Source: Deltaproteobacteria bacterium RIFCSPHIGHO2_02_FULL_44_16
GTDB lineage: Bacteria; UBA10199; 2-02-FULL-44-16
DNA: 59,540 nucleotides
NCBI GenBank assembly: GCA_001798185.1
Contig: MGRM01000020.1
Location: forward strand, 1 to 59,540
Direction: 5' to 3'
Shown here piece by piece: positions 17,967 to 26,394 of the stretch; positions within the stretch are counted from its first letter, which is position 1, and each line of letters starts with the position of its first letter. Below the pieces are notes generated by a model. That model saw only the letters and a list, made by a program, of their open reading frames with translations, was not told the DNA's origin and searched no databases. Position numbers and translations under genes: made by a program.

Positions 17967-18488
17967 ATGAAAACAATTTTTTTCATAACGGCAAGTTTCT
18001 CTCTACTTTTCAGCACCTCAGCACATGCAGATTGGGTTTCAACTCTTGGTAAATACGATTGTCTGGAAATAGAAAAATTTCAAGTCAATCGTGAAGATTT
18101 TTCAAACAGAGAGCGTGAACGAGCATCTGCCATTCCTGAAGAAACCCTTGATCAACTTCAACATGCAATTGTGGGAGAAGCGACACGAGAAAAAATTGTA
18201 TCGCAAGTAAAAAAAGCTCCAGGGTGTAAGGGTGAGACCATTGTCTTTGGAGGTATTGTTACCGATTATAAACAGGGAAGCCGCGCTGCTCGAATTCTGG
18301 TTGGTCTTGGAGCAGGAAAACAAAAATTTCAGGTTGAATCGTATCTTAAAGATAAAAAAACAGACGAACCCCTCGCAAATAAACAAATTATCGATCGGAA
18401 AGTTGGTGGTTGGGCCGGAGGAGACGAAGCAAAAGGCCACCAGGATTTTGCAGAAAAAGTAACTACATTTATCAAAAAAGGGAAATAG
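17967..18488 (+). CDS. Exported DUF4410-like protein
   Basis: A 173-aa secreted protein with a clear Sec signal peptide (IFFITASFSLLFSTSAHA, cleavage after AHA). The mature part contains VFGGIVTDYKQGSRAARILVGLG, a segment typical of the DUF4410 group of envelope proteins, and a Gly-rich GGWAGGDE stretch. ATG 17967 follows AAAAGGAG. hemA begins 12 bp after its stop, so the two are probably co-transcribed. Its role is unknown; family members are small periplasmic or lipoprotein factors. Confidence 0.78.
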   Translation: MKTIFFITASFSLLFSTSAHADWVSTLGKYDCLEIEKFQVNREDFSNRERERASAIPEETLDQLQHAIVGEATREKIVSQVKKAPGCKGETIVFGGIVTDYKQGSRAARILVGLGAGKQKFQVESYLKDKKTDEPLANKQIIDRKVGGWAGGDEAKGHQDFAEKVTTFIKKGK

Positions 18489-18499
18489 GAGTTGAAAAC

Positions 18500-19756
18500 G
18501 TGAAATTTATTGTCACGGGAGTTAATAATCGCTCTTTGCATCTTGCAAAGCGAGAAAAGTTTTATCTCCTTCCAGAAAAAAGAAGTGAAATTCTCACTCG
18601 TCTTGCTCGCTTTGATTCAGTTTCTGAACTCGTCGTCCTTTCAACCTGCAATCGCACTGAACTGTATGCCGTTGTTTCTTCTTCTGATACGTTTCACGAT
18701 CTCCAAAAAGAACTTTCCCAGGCGCTTGATGTTGATACTCAGGTCATCTCTCAACATGGCTACTCTTTTGAAGGAGAAGAGGCGCTTCGTCATCTCATGC
18801 GTGTCTGCAGCAGTCTTGATTCCATGGTGCTTGGTGAAACGCAGGTGTATCGCCAGGTCAAAGAAGCATTTGAGTTTTCATTTCAAACCGAAAAAACAGG
18901 TCCCCTGTTGAACCAACTTTTTCATCATGCCTTCTCTACAGCAAAGCGAGTCAGAACTGAAACTGGAATTGGGGCTGGAAGCACCTCTATCAGTTCAACA
19001 GCAGTCGATTTTCTTGAGCTAAATGTATGCCTTCGCACACCACCACGTCTCTTAATTTTAGGGGCTGGCGAAGTTGCTGCTGATGCTGCAAAAAGTTTTG
19101 CGAAACGGAATCTCGGCACATTTGTCGTCGTCAACCGAGATGAAGCAAAAGCTCACACTTTAGCAGATGAACTTGGAGGAGAAGCAAAAGCCTTGGAACA
19201 TCTTGAAGACGAGCTTGCAAAAGCACATGCACTTCTCACCTGCTGCCACACTCATCATCCAATCATCACTCCTTCTCACATTCTGAATGCGCTCAACACA
19301 TCTGATCGCGGAACATTGACGATTATTGATCTTGGCGTTCCACGAAATGTCGATGAGGAGGTTCGAAATATTCCCGGAGTAAATCTTTATCATCTCGATG
19401 ACTTGACAGAAATTGCGGAAAAAAATCGAAAGACTCGAGAAAGTGAATCCTCACAAGCTGAATTCATTGTGAGAGAAGAGGCAAAGAAAGGATCAGAGCT
19501 CCTTGATTCTCAGATAGAACCGACCATTGCAGGACTTATTCAAAAGTACGAAGGATTACGACAAAAAGAACTTTCAAAAGTTTTTACACGGATGCCGCAT
19601 CTTTCAGAATCGGATCGAGAGCTGATTGATGCCTGCACGACATCGATTGTAACTAAAATTCTCCACGATCCCATCATCACTCTCAAAGAAAAAGACGATC
19701 TGCTTCTCTCCTTCCGCCAAATGTTTCGTTTGGATGTCAACAAATGCGACCTCTAG
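18500..19756 (+). CDS. hemA: Glutamyl-tRNA reductase
   Basis: Catalyses the NADPH-dependent reduction of glutamyl-tRNA to glutamate-1-semialdehyde, the first committed step of C5 tetrapyrrole synthesis. The 418-aa product has the catalytic-Cys block STCNRTELYAV, the substrate motif MVLGETQVYRQVK, a Rossmann GAGEVA segment and the C-terminal dimerisation helix. GTG 18500 is chosen because AGGAG lies about 8 nt upstream and the product then begins VKFIVTGVNNRS, as in the family; an upstream ATG would overlap the DUF4410 gene. No hemL or hemB is adjacent. Confidence 0.95.
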   Translation: MKFIVTGVNNRSLHLAKREKFYLLPEKRSEILTRLARFDSVSELVVLSTCNRTELYAVVSSSDTFHDLQKELSQALDVDTQVISQHGYSFEGEEALRHLMRVCSSLDSMVLGETQVYRQVKEAFEFSFQTEKTGPLLNQLFHHAFSTAKRVRTETGIGAGSTSISSTAVDFLELNVCLRTPPRLLILGAGEVAADAAKSFAKRNLGTFVVVNRDEAKAHTLADELGGEAKALEHLEDELAKAHALLTCCHTHHPIITPSHILNALNTSDRGTLTIIDLGVPRNVDEEVRNIPGVNLYHLDDLTEIAEKNRKTRESESSQAEFIVREEAKKGSELLDSQIEPTIAGLIQKYEGLRQKELSKVFTRMPHLSESDRELIDACTTSIVTKILHDPIITLKEKDDLLLSFRQMFRLDVNKCDL

Positions 19757-20601
19757 AACCTGTGTGTCATTGCGAGGACCCTGAGCAAAGTCGAAGGGGA
19801 CGAAGCAATCTCCTGCAAACAGTGTTGTCGGGAGATCGCCACGCCCTTCGGGCTCGCGATGACACTCTTTGTAAACGCTTTCTAAAAAGTTATCCTCTTT
19901 TTCTTTTATTATTCTTTCTTCCCCTAAAACTCTTTGCACTCCCTCCAATACCACAAGGATTTGTGAATGATTTTGCTTCGGTTTTAACGCATGACGATCG
20001 AACTGTGCTTGAAAAAATTCTCACTACGTTTGAACAACAGACAAAGATTGAAATTGCTGTTGTCACCCTCTCTTCTCTTGAAGAGAGACCCATTGAAGAT
20101 TATGCAGTGGAACTTTTCTCAACTTGGGGCATCGGCAAAAAAGGAAGCGACCGGGGTGTCCTTTTTGTCATCGTGCAGAAAGAGCGACAGCTCCGTTTTG
20201 AAATCGGCTATGGGCTTGAAGGAACCATCAATGATGCACTGGCAGGACGCATTTTGGATGAAGCCGTTCTTCCACGATTTCGAGAAGGAAACATCAGCGA
20301 AGGTATTGTTGCAGGAACCGTGACGCTTATTCAAACAATCGTTCAAAAAGAAAATATTCCGTTTGATATTTCGAATATATCGCAAGAGCTTACTCACCCT
20401 AGAAAAGAGGCGCAGCCTCTTCCCTGGTATTTGAAGGTACTTTTCTTTGTGGTTGCTGCTTATATTTTTATTCGTCATCCGTGGCTTTTCCTCTTTTTCT
20501 TCCGAGGTGGTCGTGGTGGCAGAGGTTTCGGCGGCGGCGGTGGTTTTGGAGGATTTGGAGGAGGGAGGTCAGGTGGTGGAGGGGCTTCGCGTAAGTGGTA
20601 G
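19744..20601 (+). CDS. TPM-domain protein (YgcG family)
   Basis: A membrane-associated TPM (Psb32/phosphatase-like) domain protein. After a hydrophobic segment (PLFLLLFFLPLKLFALPP, near residues 51-68) comes the TPM domain (GFVNDFASVL to about residue 190, including GIGKKGSDRGVLFVI), then a C-terminal transmembrane helix and a Gly-rich tail. As annotated, the first 40 or so residues are translated from a palindromic repeat (see 19765-19864), so the true start may be later at a non-ATG codon or the N-terminus may be a repeat-derived extension. The ATG overlaps the hemA end by 13 bp. TPM proteins are often paired with LemA, as here. Confidence 0.8.
   Translation: MRPLEPVCHCEDPEQSRRGRSNLLQTVLSGDRHALRARDDTLCKRFLKSYPLFLLLFFLPLKLFALPPIPQGFVNDFASVLTHDDRTVLEKILTTFEQQTKIEIAVVTLSSLEERPIEDYAVELFSTWGIGKKGSDRGVLFVIVQKERQLRFEIGYGLEGTINDALAGRILDEAVLPRFREGNISEGIVAGTVTLIQTIVQKENIPFDISNISQELTHPRKEAQPLPWYLKVLFFVVAAYIFIRHPWLFLFFFRGGRGGRGFGGGGGFGGFGGGRSGGGGASRKW
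19765..19864. repeat. Dispersed palindromic repeat (type B, copy 1)
   Basis: It starts TGTCATTGCGAGGACC and ends with the complementary CTCGCGATGACA; the middle holds GAGATCGCCACGCCCTTCGG. Related copies are at 27187-27331 and 31735-31822 (inverted). This copy lies in frame inside the 5' end of the TPM gene, encoding a CHCEDPEQSRRGRSNL-like peptide. Confidence 0.85.
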
Positions 20602-20637
20602 AGGACATCAAACTTGACACGGTGAGCAAAACAATTA

Positions 20638-20709
20638 TGTCATTCCCGCGAAAGCGGGAATCCAGAAAAAAGATTGAGATACTGGATCCCTGCCTTCGCA
20701 GGGATGACA
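20638..20709. repeat. Dispersed palindromic repeat (type A, copy 1)
   Basis: Starts TGTCATTCCCGCGAAAGC and ends CTTCGCAGGGATGACA, with terminal inverted repeats and a central CTGGAT. It lies between the TPM gene and lemA. Similar copies are at 32656-32723 and 51364-51435. Confidence 0.85.
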
Positions 20710-20724
20710 AAAAGGAGAATAATC

Positions 20725-21312
20725 ATGAAAAGAACATGGATTTTACTCGGTGCACTTGTGGTCGTTGTACTCATCAGTTTTGGAAGCATCAAAGGAAATT
20801 ACAATCAAATTGTGACACTGCATGAAAATGTAGAGACGTCGTGGGCACAAGTGGAAAATGTTTTGCAGCGACGAAATGATTTAATTCCAAATCTTGTCAA
20901 CACCGTGAAGGGTTATGCCGCTCAAGAAGAACGGGTCTTAACTGAAGTGACGGAAGCTCGAGCAAAAGCATCGGGAGCGCAGACTATTCCAGAAAAAGTC
21001 GATGCGAATAATCAGCTCTCTTCAGCACTGAGTCGTTTACTTGTGGTGGTTGAGAAATATCCTGATCTCAAATCGAATCAGAATTTTTTAGCGCTTCAAG
21101 ATGAACTTGCTGGAACTGAAAACCGGATTGCCGTAGAGCGCAAACGCTATAATGAAGCCGTACAAGGATACAATACGACTGTTCGTCGTTTCCCCACAAA
21201 TATCATCGCCGGGGCTTTTGGATATGAACGACAAAACCGCTATTTTGAAGCAACTGAAGGGGCAACAGAAGTACCCCAAGTGAATTTTGATACACGTGGC
21301 GGTGGACAATAA
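20725..21312 (+). CDS. lemA: LemA family protein
   Basis: A 195-aa LemA-type protein with an N-terminal transmembrane helix (WILLGALVVVVLISFG) and an extracytoplasmic four-helix bundle. The conserved segments VQRRNDLIPNLVNTVKGYA (as LQRRNDLIPNL) and ENRIAVERKRYNEAVQGYN are diagnostic. ATG 20725 has AAAGGAG upstream. It sits beside the TPM gene, a common pairing of unknown envelope function; a type A repeat separates them. Its stop overlaps the ETF-QO start (TAATG). Confidence 0.93.
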   Translation: MKRTWILLGALVVVVLISFGSIKGNYNQIVTLHENVETSWAQVENVLQRRNDLIPNLVNTVKGYAAQEERVLTEVTEARAKASGAQTIPEKVDANNQLSSALSRLLVVVEKYPDLKSNQNFLALQDELAGTENRIAVERKRYNEAVQGYNTTVRRFPTNIIAGAFGYERQNRYFEATEGATEVPQVNFDTRGGGQ

Positions 21313-23003
21313 TGAGTGTCGTTCCTTCAGATTTTCCACCTCCGGTCACAAAAAATGAATTTATTACCTCCCCTTCTGGATCAACTGAAACAACACTTGA
21401 AGCAGGAATACTCTTTGTGGGAGCAGGCCCCGCGAGTTTAGCTGGTGCCATTCGCCTGGCACAGCTTCTGAATGAAGCACCTGAAATAAAATCAAAGCTC
21501 GGTGATTTTCCGATCGTCATCGTGGAAAAAGGGAAATATGTGGGCGCTCATCTTCTTTCTGGTGCCATTATTAATCCTGTTGGCTTCCGAAAACTTTTTC
21601 CTCACATGAAAGATACAGATTTTCCTTTTTATGAATCGATCGAAAAAGAAGCCGTCTACTTTCTTACAGAACAAAGCTCTTTTCGACTTCCAACACCGCC
21701 GACGATGCGCAACCATGGATATTTTTCCGCAGCGCTTTCAAAAGTTGGAAAATGGCTTGGAAGCCAAGCGGAAAGTTTAGGTGTTACGATTCTTCCTGAA
21801 ACAGCTGCGTCGAAACTTCTTCTTCAAGATGATCGTATTGTCGGCATTCGAACTGGTGATAAAGGACGCGACCAACAAGGAACCCCAATGCCAAACTTTG
21901 AGTCTGGTGTGGATCTCAAAGCCAAAGTCGTCTGCCTCGGTGAAGGGACGCAAGGTCATCTGACACAACAAGCGATTGAACACTTTCATCTGCAAGGATC
22001 AAATCCTCAGATATATGCGCTTGGCGTCAAAGAAGTTTGGGAAGTACCGCAGCCACTCAATCGTGTGATTCACACCATGGGCTGGCCGCTCAAGCTTTCG
22101 AAAAAGTATCATGAGTTTGGCGGAAGTTTTGCGTATCCGTTTGGAAAAAATAAAGTTTCACTTGGACTCGTTGTTGGGCTGGATAATCGTGACGCAAGTC
22201 TCTCCACGCACGATCTTTTGCAGCAGATGAAACTTCATCCCCTTTTTCAAAAAATTCTCAAAGGAGGAAGAAGACTCGATCAAGGTTGGGGTGCAAAGAC
22301 AATTCCTGAAGGTGGATACTACTCCCTTCCTAAAAATCTCCACGCTCCTGGCGCACTCTTTCTTGGCGATGCTGCTGGTTTTGTGAATGTACCAGCTCTC
22401 AAAGGCATTCACTATGCGATGCACTCTGGCATTCTTGCTGCGGAAACAATTTTTGCAGCCCTGAAAGCCGGGGCTTCTCTGCAGGAAGAAAAAATATTGC
22501 ACACTTATGACAAGACCATGCACGAAAGTTTTATTCTGAAAGACCTCTATCGTGTTCGAAACATGCGACAAGCTTTTGGTTCTGGTTTTTTTATCGGCGC
22601 AAAACTCGCCGGGCTTATGACGATCACTGGCGGCCTGTTTCCTGGTTGGCGATTTGGAGTGAAGGCAGATAAAGATCAGCCCCTCTTTAAAAACCAGCGA
22701 ACCTACCCAAAACCAGACAACAAAATCACTTTTGATAAGCTCTCAAGCGTCCATGCCGCTGGCAATCGCAGTCGCGATAAACAACCCAATCACTTGCGCG
22801 TAGAAACAAAAGTATCACCGGAAGTTGGAGATGCACTCATCAACATGTGTCCTGCTCATGTCTATGAATGGAAAGAAATTGCAGGAGAGAAACAACTCTT
22901 CATCAATCCCACCAACTGCATCCACTGTGGCGCCATCTCCGCCAAAGGGGGCAGGCTTACTCCACCCGAGGGCGGCAGCGGACCGGAATATTCGGAGATG
23001 TAA
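21312..23003 (+). CDS. Electron transfer flavoprotein:ubiquinone oxidoreductase
   Basis: A 563-aa membrane-associated flavoprotein passing electrons from reduced ETF to quinone. It has an N-terminal FAD site (GAGPASLAGAIRLAQ), a second FAD segment (LFLGDAAGFVNVPALKG) and the C-terminal iron-sulphur region (MCPAHVYE, then NCIHCG, then PPEGGSGPEY). The family normally has CxxCxxC after the Asn. Here the third Cys position is Ile (NCIHCGAIS) and the following loop is short, so only three of four 4Fe-4S ligands are visible. It completes an oxidation chain with etfAB and the acyl-CoA dehydrogenase. The start overlaps the lemA stop. Confidence 0.93.
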   Translation: MSVVPSDFPPPVTKNEFITSPSGSTETTLEAGILFVGAGPASLAGAIRLAQLLNEAPEIKSKLGDFPIVIVEKGKYVGAHLLSGAIINPVGFRKLFPHMKDTDFPFYESIEKEAVYFLTEQSSFRLPTPPTMRNHGYFSAALSKVGKWLGSQAESLGVTILPETAASKLLLQDDRIVGIRTGDKGRDQQGTPMPNFESGVDLKAKVVCLGEGTQGHLTQQAIEHFHLQGSNPQIYALGVKEVWEVPQPLNRVIHTMGWPLKLSKKYHEFGGSFAYPFGKNKVSLGLVVGLDNRDASLSTHDLLQQMKLHPLFQKILKGGRRLDQGWGAKTIPEGGYYSLPKNLHAPGALFLGDAAGFVNVPALKGIHYAMHSGILAAETIFAALKAGASLQEEKILHTYDKTMHESFILKDLYRVRNMRQAFGSGFFIGAKLAGLMTITGGLFPGWRFGVKADKDQPLFKNQRTYPKPDNKITFDKLSSVHAAGNRSRDKQPNHLRVETKVSPEVGDALINMCPAHVYEWKEIAGEKQLFINPTNCIHCGAISAKGGRLTPPEGGSGPEYSEM

Positions 23004-23008
23004 CTTAA

Positions 23009-23509
23009 TCATGGCGCCGTCGGTCCGAAAATAAGACCCATCTCTCTGCGAAGATGAGCCACGGCATCAATTTCGCTCTGACGAGGAATATAGTTACTGC
23101 TCAGCTCTTCAAAACCAAAAAGTGCTCCAATAATTATTTTTGCTTTTTCAGGTTCAATCATATCTTCATTTTTTATTGTTCCATCACAACTGAGGTCAAT
23201 TTCTATAGAAAACGATTTGGGACAAGCAGTTGGGAAGTAAGTGAGCATACCATTCCGGTATGCTGACCCCATTGTTTGGTTTTGACGATAGCACCTTTTC
23301 GTTATGCTACCGTCAGATGAAATAAATTTCTGATAGTTCATTTCAGCACATTTATATCCATCCTGTATGGAAATCCCAATTTCACCATCTCCCTCTTTCT
23401 CCCCAGAAGTAAATTCTTTTCCAACCGAAGAAGCAGGAAGCAAATCTATTCCCGCGAATTTATTAAGAGCTCTTTTTATTTTATCGGTAACAACAATCGA
23501 AACGCTCAT
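23009..23509 (-). CDS. Hypothetical protein
   Basis: A 166-aa cytoplasmic-looking protein not recognised. It has four Cys (including CAEMNYQKF and CPKSFSIEIDLSC), a charged middle and an EPEKAKIIIGALFGFEEL helix. The ATG at 23509 has AAAGGAGA upstream, which supports real translation. It is 30 bp upstream of the deoxynucleoside kinase on the minus strand coordinate-wise, and ends 5 bp from the convergent ETF-QO stop. No function is proposed. Confidence 0.65.
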   Translation of the reverse strand: MSVSIVVTDKIKRALNKFAGIDLLPASSVGKEFTSGEKEGDGEIGISIQDGYKCAEMNYQKFISSDGSITKRCYRQNQTMGSAYRNGMLTYFPTACPKSFSIEIDLSCDGTIKNEDMIEPEKAKIIIGALFGFEELSSNYIPRQSEIDAVAHLRREMGLIFGPTAP

Positions 23510-23539
23510 CTTTTCTCCTTTGAAATGAAATTAGAATTA

Positions 23540-24148
23540 TTACAAATGTTTCTGAATCACTTGCAGCAAATCTTGCCGATGAATGAAGTCTTCGAGGTAG
23601 TCTATTTTTTCGGTTGAGAATCGAATCACGGGTGATTTGTCGTAGTGGTCGATCCATTTGGTGTAGAGCTGATGAAGACGTTTCAGATATTCATCAGGAA
23701 TCGATTTTTCTTCTACTCTTCCACGCTTCGCAATTCGTTTCTTGAGAGCTCGAACAGGACACTCAAGATAAATCAAGATTTTCGGCGGAGCAATCGTTTC
23801 AGCGATCGTTTCATACAAGGTGCGATAGGTTTGATAATCTTCTTTTGACATACTCCCCTGTCGATAGAGATTTTCTGTAAATACTTCAGCATCTTCAAAA
23901 ATCGTACGATCCAAAATGACGCTTTCAGGAGACGCCGCAATCTCACGATGCATTTTAAATTTCTGAATCAAAAAAAACATTTCAAAGTGAAATGCCCAGT
24001 GCTTCATGTCGTTGTAGAAAAGTGGAAAATAAGGATTTGCGTCGTTCTGTTCAAAAAATGGCTTAAGACCAAATTGGTTGCAAAGAAAATCGACCATACT
24101 CGATTTTCCTGATCCAATATTTCCTGCGATAGCGATGTATTTTGACAT
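23540..24148 (-). CDS. Deoxynucleoside kinase
   Basis: A 202-aa P-loop kinase that phosphorylates a deoxynucleoside (salvage pathway), of the dCK/dGK/dNK type. It has the P-loop AGNIGSGKSS at residues 7-16, the ILDRTIFEDAEVF segment corresponding to the DRS motif, and the LID-region Arg cluster AIAKRGRVEEKSI. Start ATG 24148 gives the canonical N-terminus SKYIAIAGNIG; the upstream frame runs into the type D repeat. The base specificity cannot be read from sequence. Confidence 0.9.
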   Translation of the reverse strand: MSKYIAIAGNIGSGKSSMVDFLCNQFGLKPFFEQNDANPYFPLFYNDMKHWAFHFEMFFLIQKFKMHREIAASPESVILDRTIFEDAEVFTENLYRQGSMSKEDYQTYRTLYETIAETIAPPKILIYLECPVRALKKRIAKRGRVEEKSIPDEYLKRLHQLYTKWIDHYDKSPVIRFSTEKIDYLEDFIHRQDLLQVIQKHL

Positions 24149-24170
24149 AAGTTCAATTGGCTCGACATGA

Positions 24171-24318
24171 CCAAAAGGTGCCTGACATCTTTTTGGCATG
24201 GTGTGAATGCAAAAAAGTGTCTGGCACTTCTTTTGGTCATGCTCGATATCGCCAAAAGAAGTGTCAGGCAGTTTCTGGCTCAACAACCATCGCCAGAAAT
24301 CTGCCAGACACCTTTTGG
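24171..24318. repeat. REP/MITE-like palindromic element (type D, copy 2)
   Basis: A second, near-identical copy of the 17718-17861 element (148 bp): the same outer ends CCAAAAGGTGCCTGACATC and CTGCCAGACACCTTTTGG and the same internal alternating cores. It occupies the gap between the acyl-CoA dehydrogenase stop and the deoxynucleoside kinase start, directly upstream of the latter, as copy 1 is upstream of the cyclophilin gene. Confidence 0.85.
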
Positions 24319-24331
24319 CTCATATTCTCTC

Positions 24332-26119
24332 TCAAATTTCATAACCATTTTTTGAAAGCATATGGAGAGCAATTTTTTCTCGAAGCTCTTCGGTATTGAC
24401 GAAAAGGGTCGGTGCAATGCGATCGAGCGCTTTTGCATATTTTTCGAATTCTTTTGTCTCTCCTGCCATATTCATCAGTGCCTGTCGCGCTCGATTGGAA
24501 AGTTGATGCATCTGTTCTGCAATCCCTACCTTGCACATTGCAATGGCAATCGAAGCTTTTTCATTTCCAGAAAGACGAACGATCTTGAGCGCACGAATCA
24601 CGCCTGACTCCAATGCATACGATTCCGAAATCAGATCAGCAATAAGAGCTAATACGCGTTGTTTGTTTTCAAGTTGATCCGCATACTGCTGCACAGCAAC
24701 TCCAGCAACATACACAGCGAGTCGTTTCATTTGCTCCACTGCTTCCACTTCGTGCGTCAGTTCTCCATAATCTTGAGCAGGAGGAAAACCTGATTTCAGT
24801 TGTCCTAAAATTTCCTGAAGCTTTTGCATAAAAGGAAGTTCTTGCGACATGGCACGTTTCAGAACTGTATTCGCAACAATCAAGCGATTGATTTCATTTG
24901 TTCCTTCAAAAATGCGATTGATACGAGAGTCGCGATAGAAACGTTCAACATCATATTCGGCAATATACCCATAGCCGCCAAATGCTTGCACTGCTTCATC
25001 TGCAACGATTTGAAGTGCTTCGGAGCCATAAATTTTTGCGATCGAAGCTTCGACTGCATATTCTTTTAAGAAGCTCTCTCGTTTCGTATCAAAATCAGCG
25101 GAACTCCGATCGAGTGTTCCAATTGATTTATCGATCATGTCCGCAAAGCGATAGACGAGAGATTCAAGCATGTAGGTCACAAGAGCGCTTGTCGCAATTT
25201 TATCTCGGATCAATGCAAACTCAGCAATCGGTTTTCCAAACTGCTGACGCTCTTTGACATACGGGATCATTTTTTCGATTAAACGTTTACAACTTCCAAG
25301 ACAAGCAGCGCCAAGCTTCCATCGGCCGAGATTCAAAACATTGAACGCGATACGATGACCTTTTCCAATTTCGCCGAGCACATTTTCAACAGGAATTTTT
25401 GCATCTTTCAGGACAAGGGGTGTTGTAGATGAACCATGAATTCCCATTTTCTTTTCTTCGGGTCCGGTGGAAACTCCTTCAAAGTTTCGCTCCACCAAAA
25501 ATGCGGTAAACTTTTCTCCATCAATTTTTGCAAAAAGTGTAAAGAGATCTGCAAATCCACCATTGGTAATAAAAACTTTTTCGCCATTGAGAATGTAATG
25601 TTTTCCATCTTTGGAAAGTGTTGCACTCGTACGATGGGCAAGCGCATCCGAACCAGCACCAGGTTCAGTCAGTGCATAGGCGCCAAGCCACTCTCCTGTT
25701 GCGAGTTTTGTCAGATATTTCTGTTTCTGCGCATCGGTGCCAAATGCGCGAAGAGGGAGCATTGCAATACCGGTATGGCACATGAAAGCGACAGTAAAGG
25801 AACCTTGATGTGTTAAATTTTCAGAGATAAAGGTGGTAGGAACTTTTCCGAGCTGCAATCCGCCATATTTTTCCGAAACTTCTGCCATCAGGAGACCAAG
25901 TTCTCCTGCTTTTTTGAGAAGTCCTGGAATGACCCCTTCCTTTTTTGCTTCAATCTCATCTGATTTTGGAAGCACTTCGTTGATAGAAAAATCAGATGCG
26001 AGTTTTGCTAAATTTCTTTCATCTTCATTTTGTTCCTCTGGAATAAAAATATCTCGAGTTCCGATCGGCTCGAGTAAAAAGCCTGCTCCTTTGACAACAC
26101 TCTGTTCATTTCCTGACAT
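24332..26119 (-). CDS. Acyl-CoA dehydrogenase (long form)
   Basis: A 595-aa flavoenzyme for the first step of fatty-acid beta-oxidation, with electrons leaving through ETF. ACAD signatures are YALTEPGAGSDALA, ITNGGFADLFTLFA, and the second signature QAFGGYGYIAEYDVERFYRDSRI (in VQAFGGYGY) followed by EGTNEINRLIVAN. The ~180-residue C-terminal extension beyond the core is the long, VLCAD/ACAD9-like architecture. Tandem ATGs occur; 26119 has the better spacing from AAGGAGG. ETF subunits are encoded at 30740-32611 and ETF-QO at 21312. The chain-length preference is unknown. Confidence 0.94.
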   Translation of the reverse strand: MSGNEQSVVKGAGFLLEPIGTRDIFIPEEQNEDERNLAKLASDFSINEVLPKSDEIEAKKEGVIPGLLKKAGELGLLMAEVSEKYGGLQLGKVPTTFISENLTHQGSFTVAFMCHTGIAMLPLRAFGTDAQKQKYLTKLATGEWLGAYALTEPGAGSDALAHRTSATLSKDGKHYILNGEKVFITNGGFADLFTLFAKIDGEKFTAFLVERNFEGVSTGPEEKKMGIHGSSTTPLVLKDAKIPVENVLGEIGKGHRIAFNVLNLGRWKLGAACLGSCKRLIEKMIPYVKERQQFGKPIAEFALIRDKIATSALVTYMLESLVYRFADMIDKSIGTLDRSSADFDTKRESFLKEYAVEASIAKIYGSEALQIVADEAVQAFGGYGYIAEYDVERFYRDSRINRIFEGTNEINRLIVANTVLKRAMSQELPFMQKLQEILGQLKSGFPPAQDYGELTHEVEAVEQMKRLAVYVAGVAVQQYADQLENKQRVLALIADLISESYALESGVIRALKIVRLSGNEKASIAIAMCKVGIAEQMHQLSNRARQALMNMAGETKEFEKYAKALDRIAPTLFVNTEELREKIALHMLSKNGYEI

Positions 26120-26149
26120 CATTCCTCCTTAAAATGAAAAGCTGTTCTG

Positions 26150-26300
26150 TTGAAAACGTCTCTCGGAGGCATTGTCTCACTACGGAAAAAATCCTCACAC
26201 GCCGGATTTTTCCCTGCGCTTCAGCCTGCTGTGCATTGAGGCTTCGTTTCCAGCGTCTGAAGACGCCGCTCGACAATCGCCTCCTGCGGCCGTTTTCAAT
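26150..26300. repeat. Palindromic MITE-like element (type F)
   Basis: A 151-bp sequence bounded by inverted ends: TTGAAAACG...GGAGGCATTGTC on the left and GACAATCGCCTCC...CGTTTTCAA on the right. It contains an internal hairpin (GGAAAAAATCC against GGATTTTTCC). It lies in the divergent gap between the acyl-CoA dehydrogenase and folE2. The only open frame through it is continuous with folE2 but has no family similarity, so it is treated as non-coding. Confidence 0.65.
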
Positions 26301-26394
26301 AACTAACTCCTCGATTGTACTGATTAACCACTTGAAATCAAAGTATTTTTTTGCTCTCTTGACTCTGACCACCAAAGCAACGAAGGTGCGGCCC

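Noticed and set aside
24149-24286. Longer start for the deoxynucleoside kinase
   Set aside because: The extra codons are translated type D repeat; the P-loop position is normal from ATG 24148.
26134-26394. N-terminal extension of FolE2 in the open frame from 26134
   Set aside because: It is rich in Arg, Cys and Ser without family similarity and runs through a palindromic element; ATG 26395 gives the family N-terminus.
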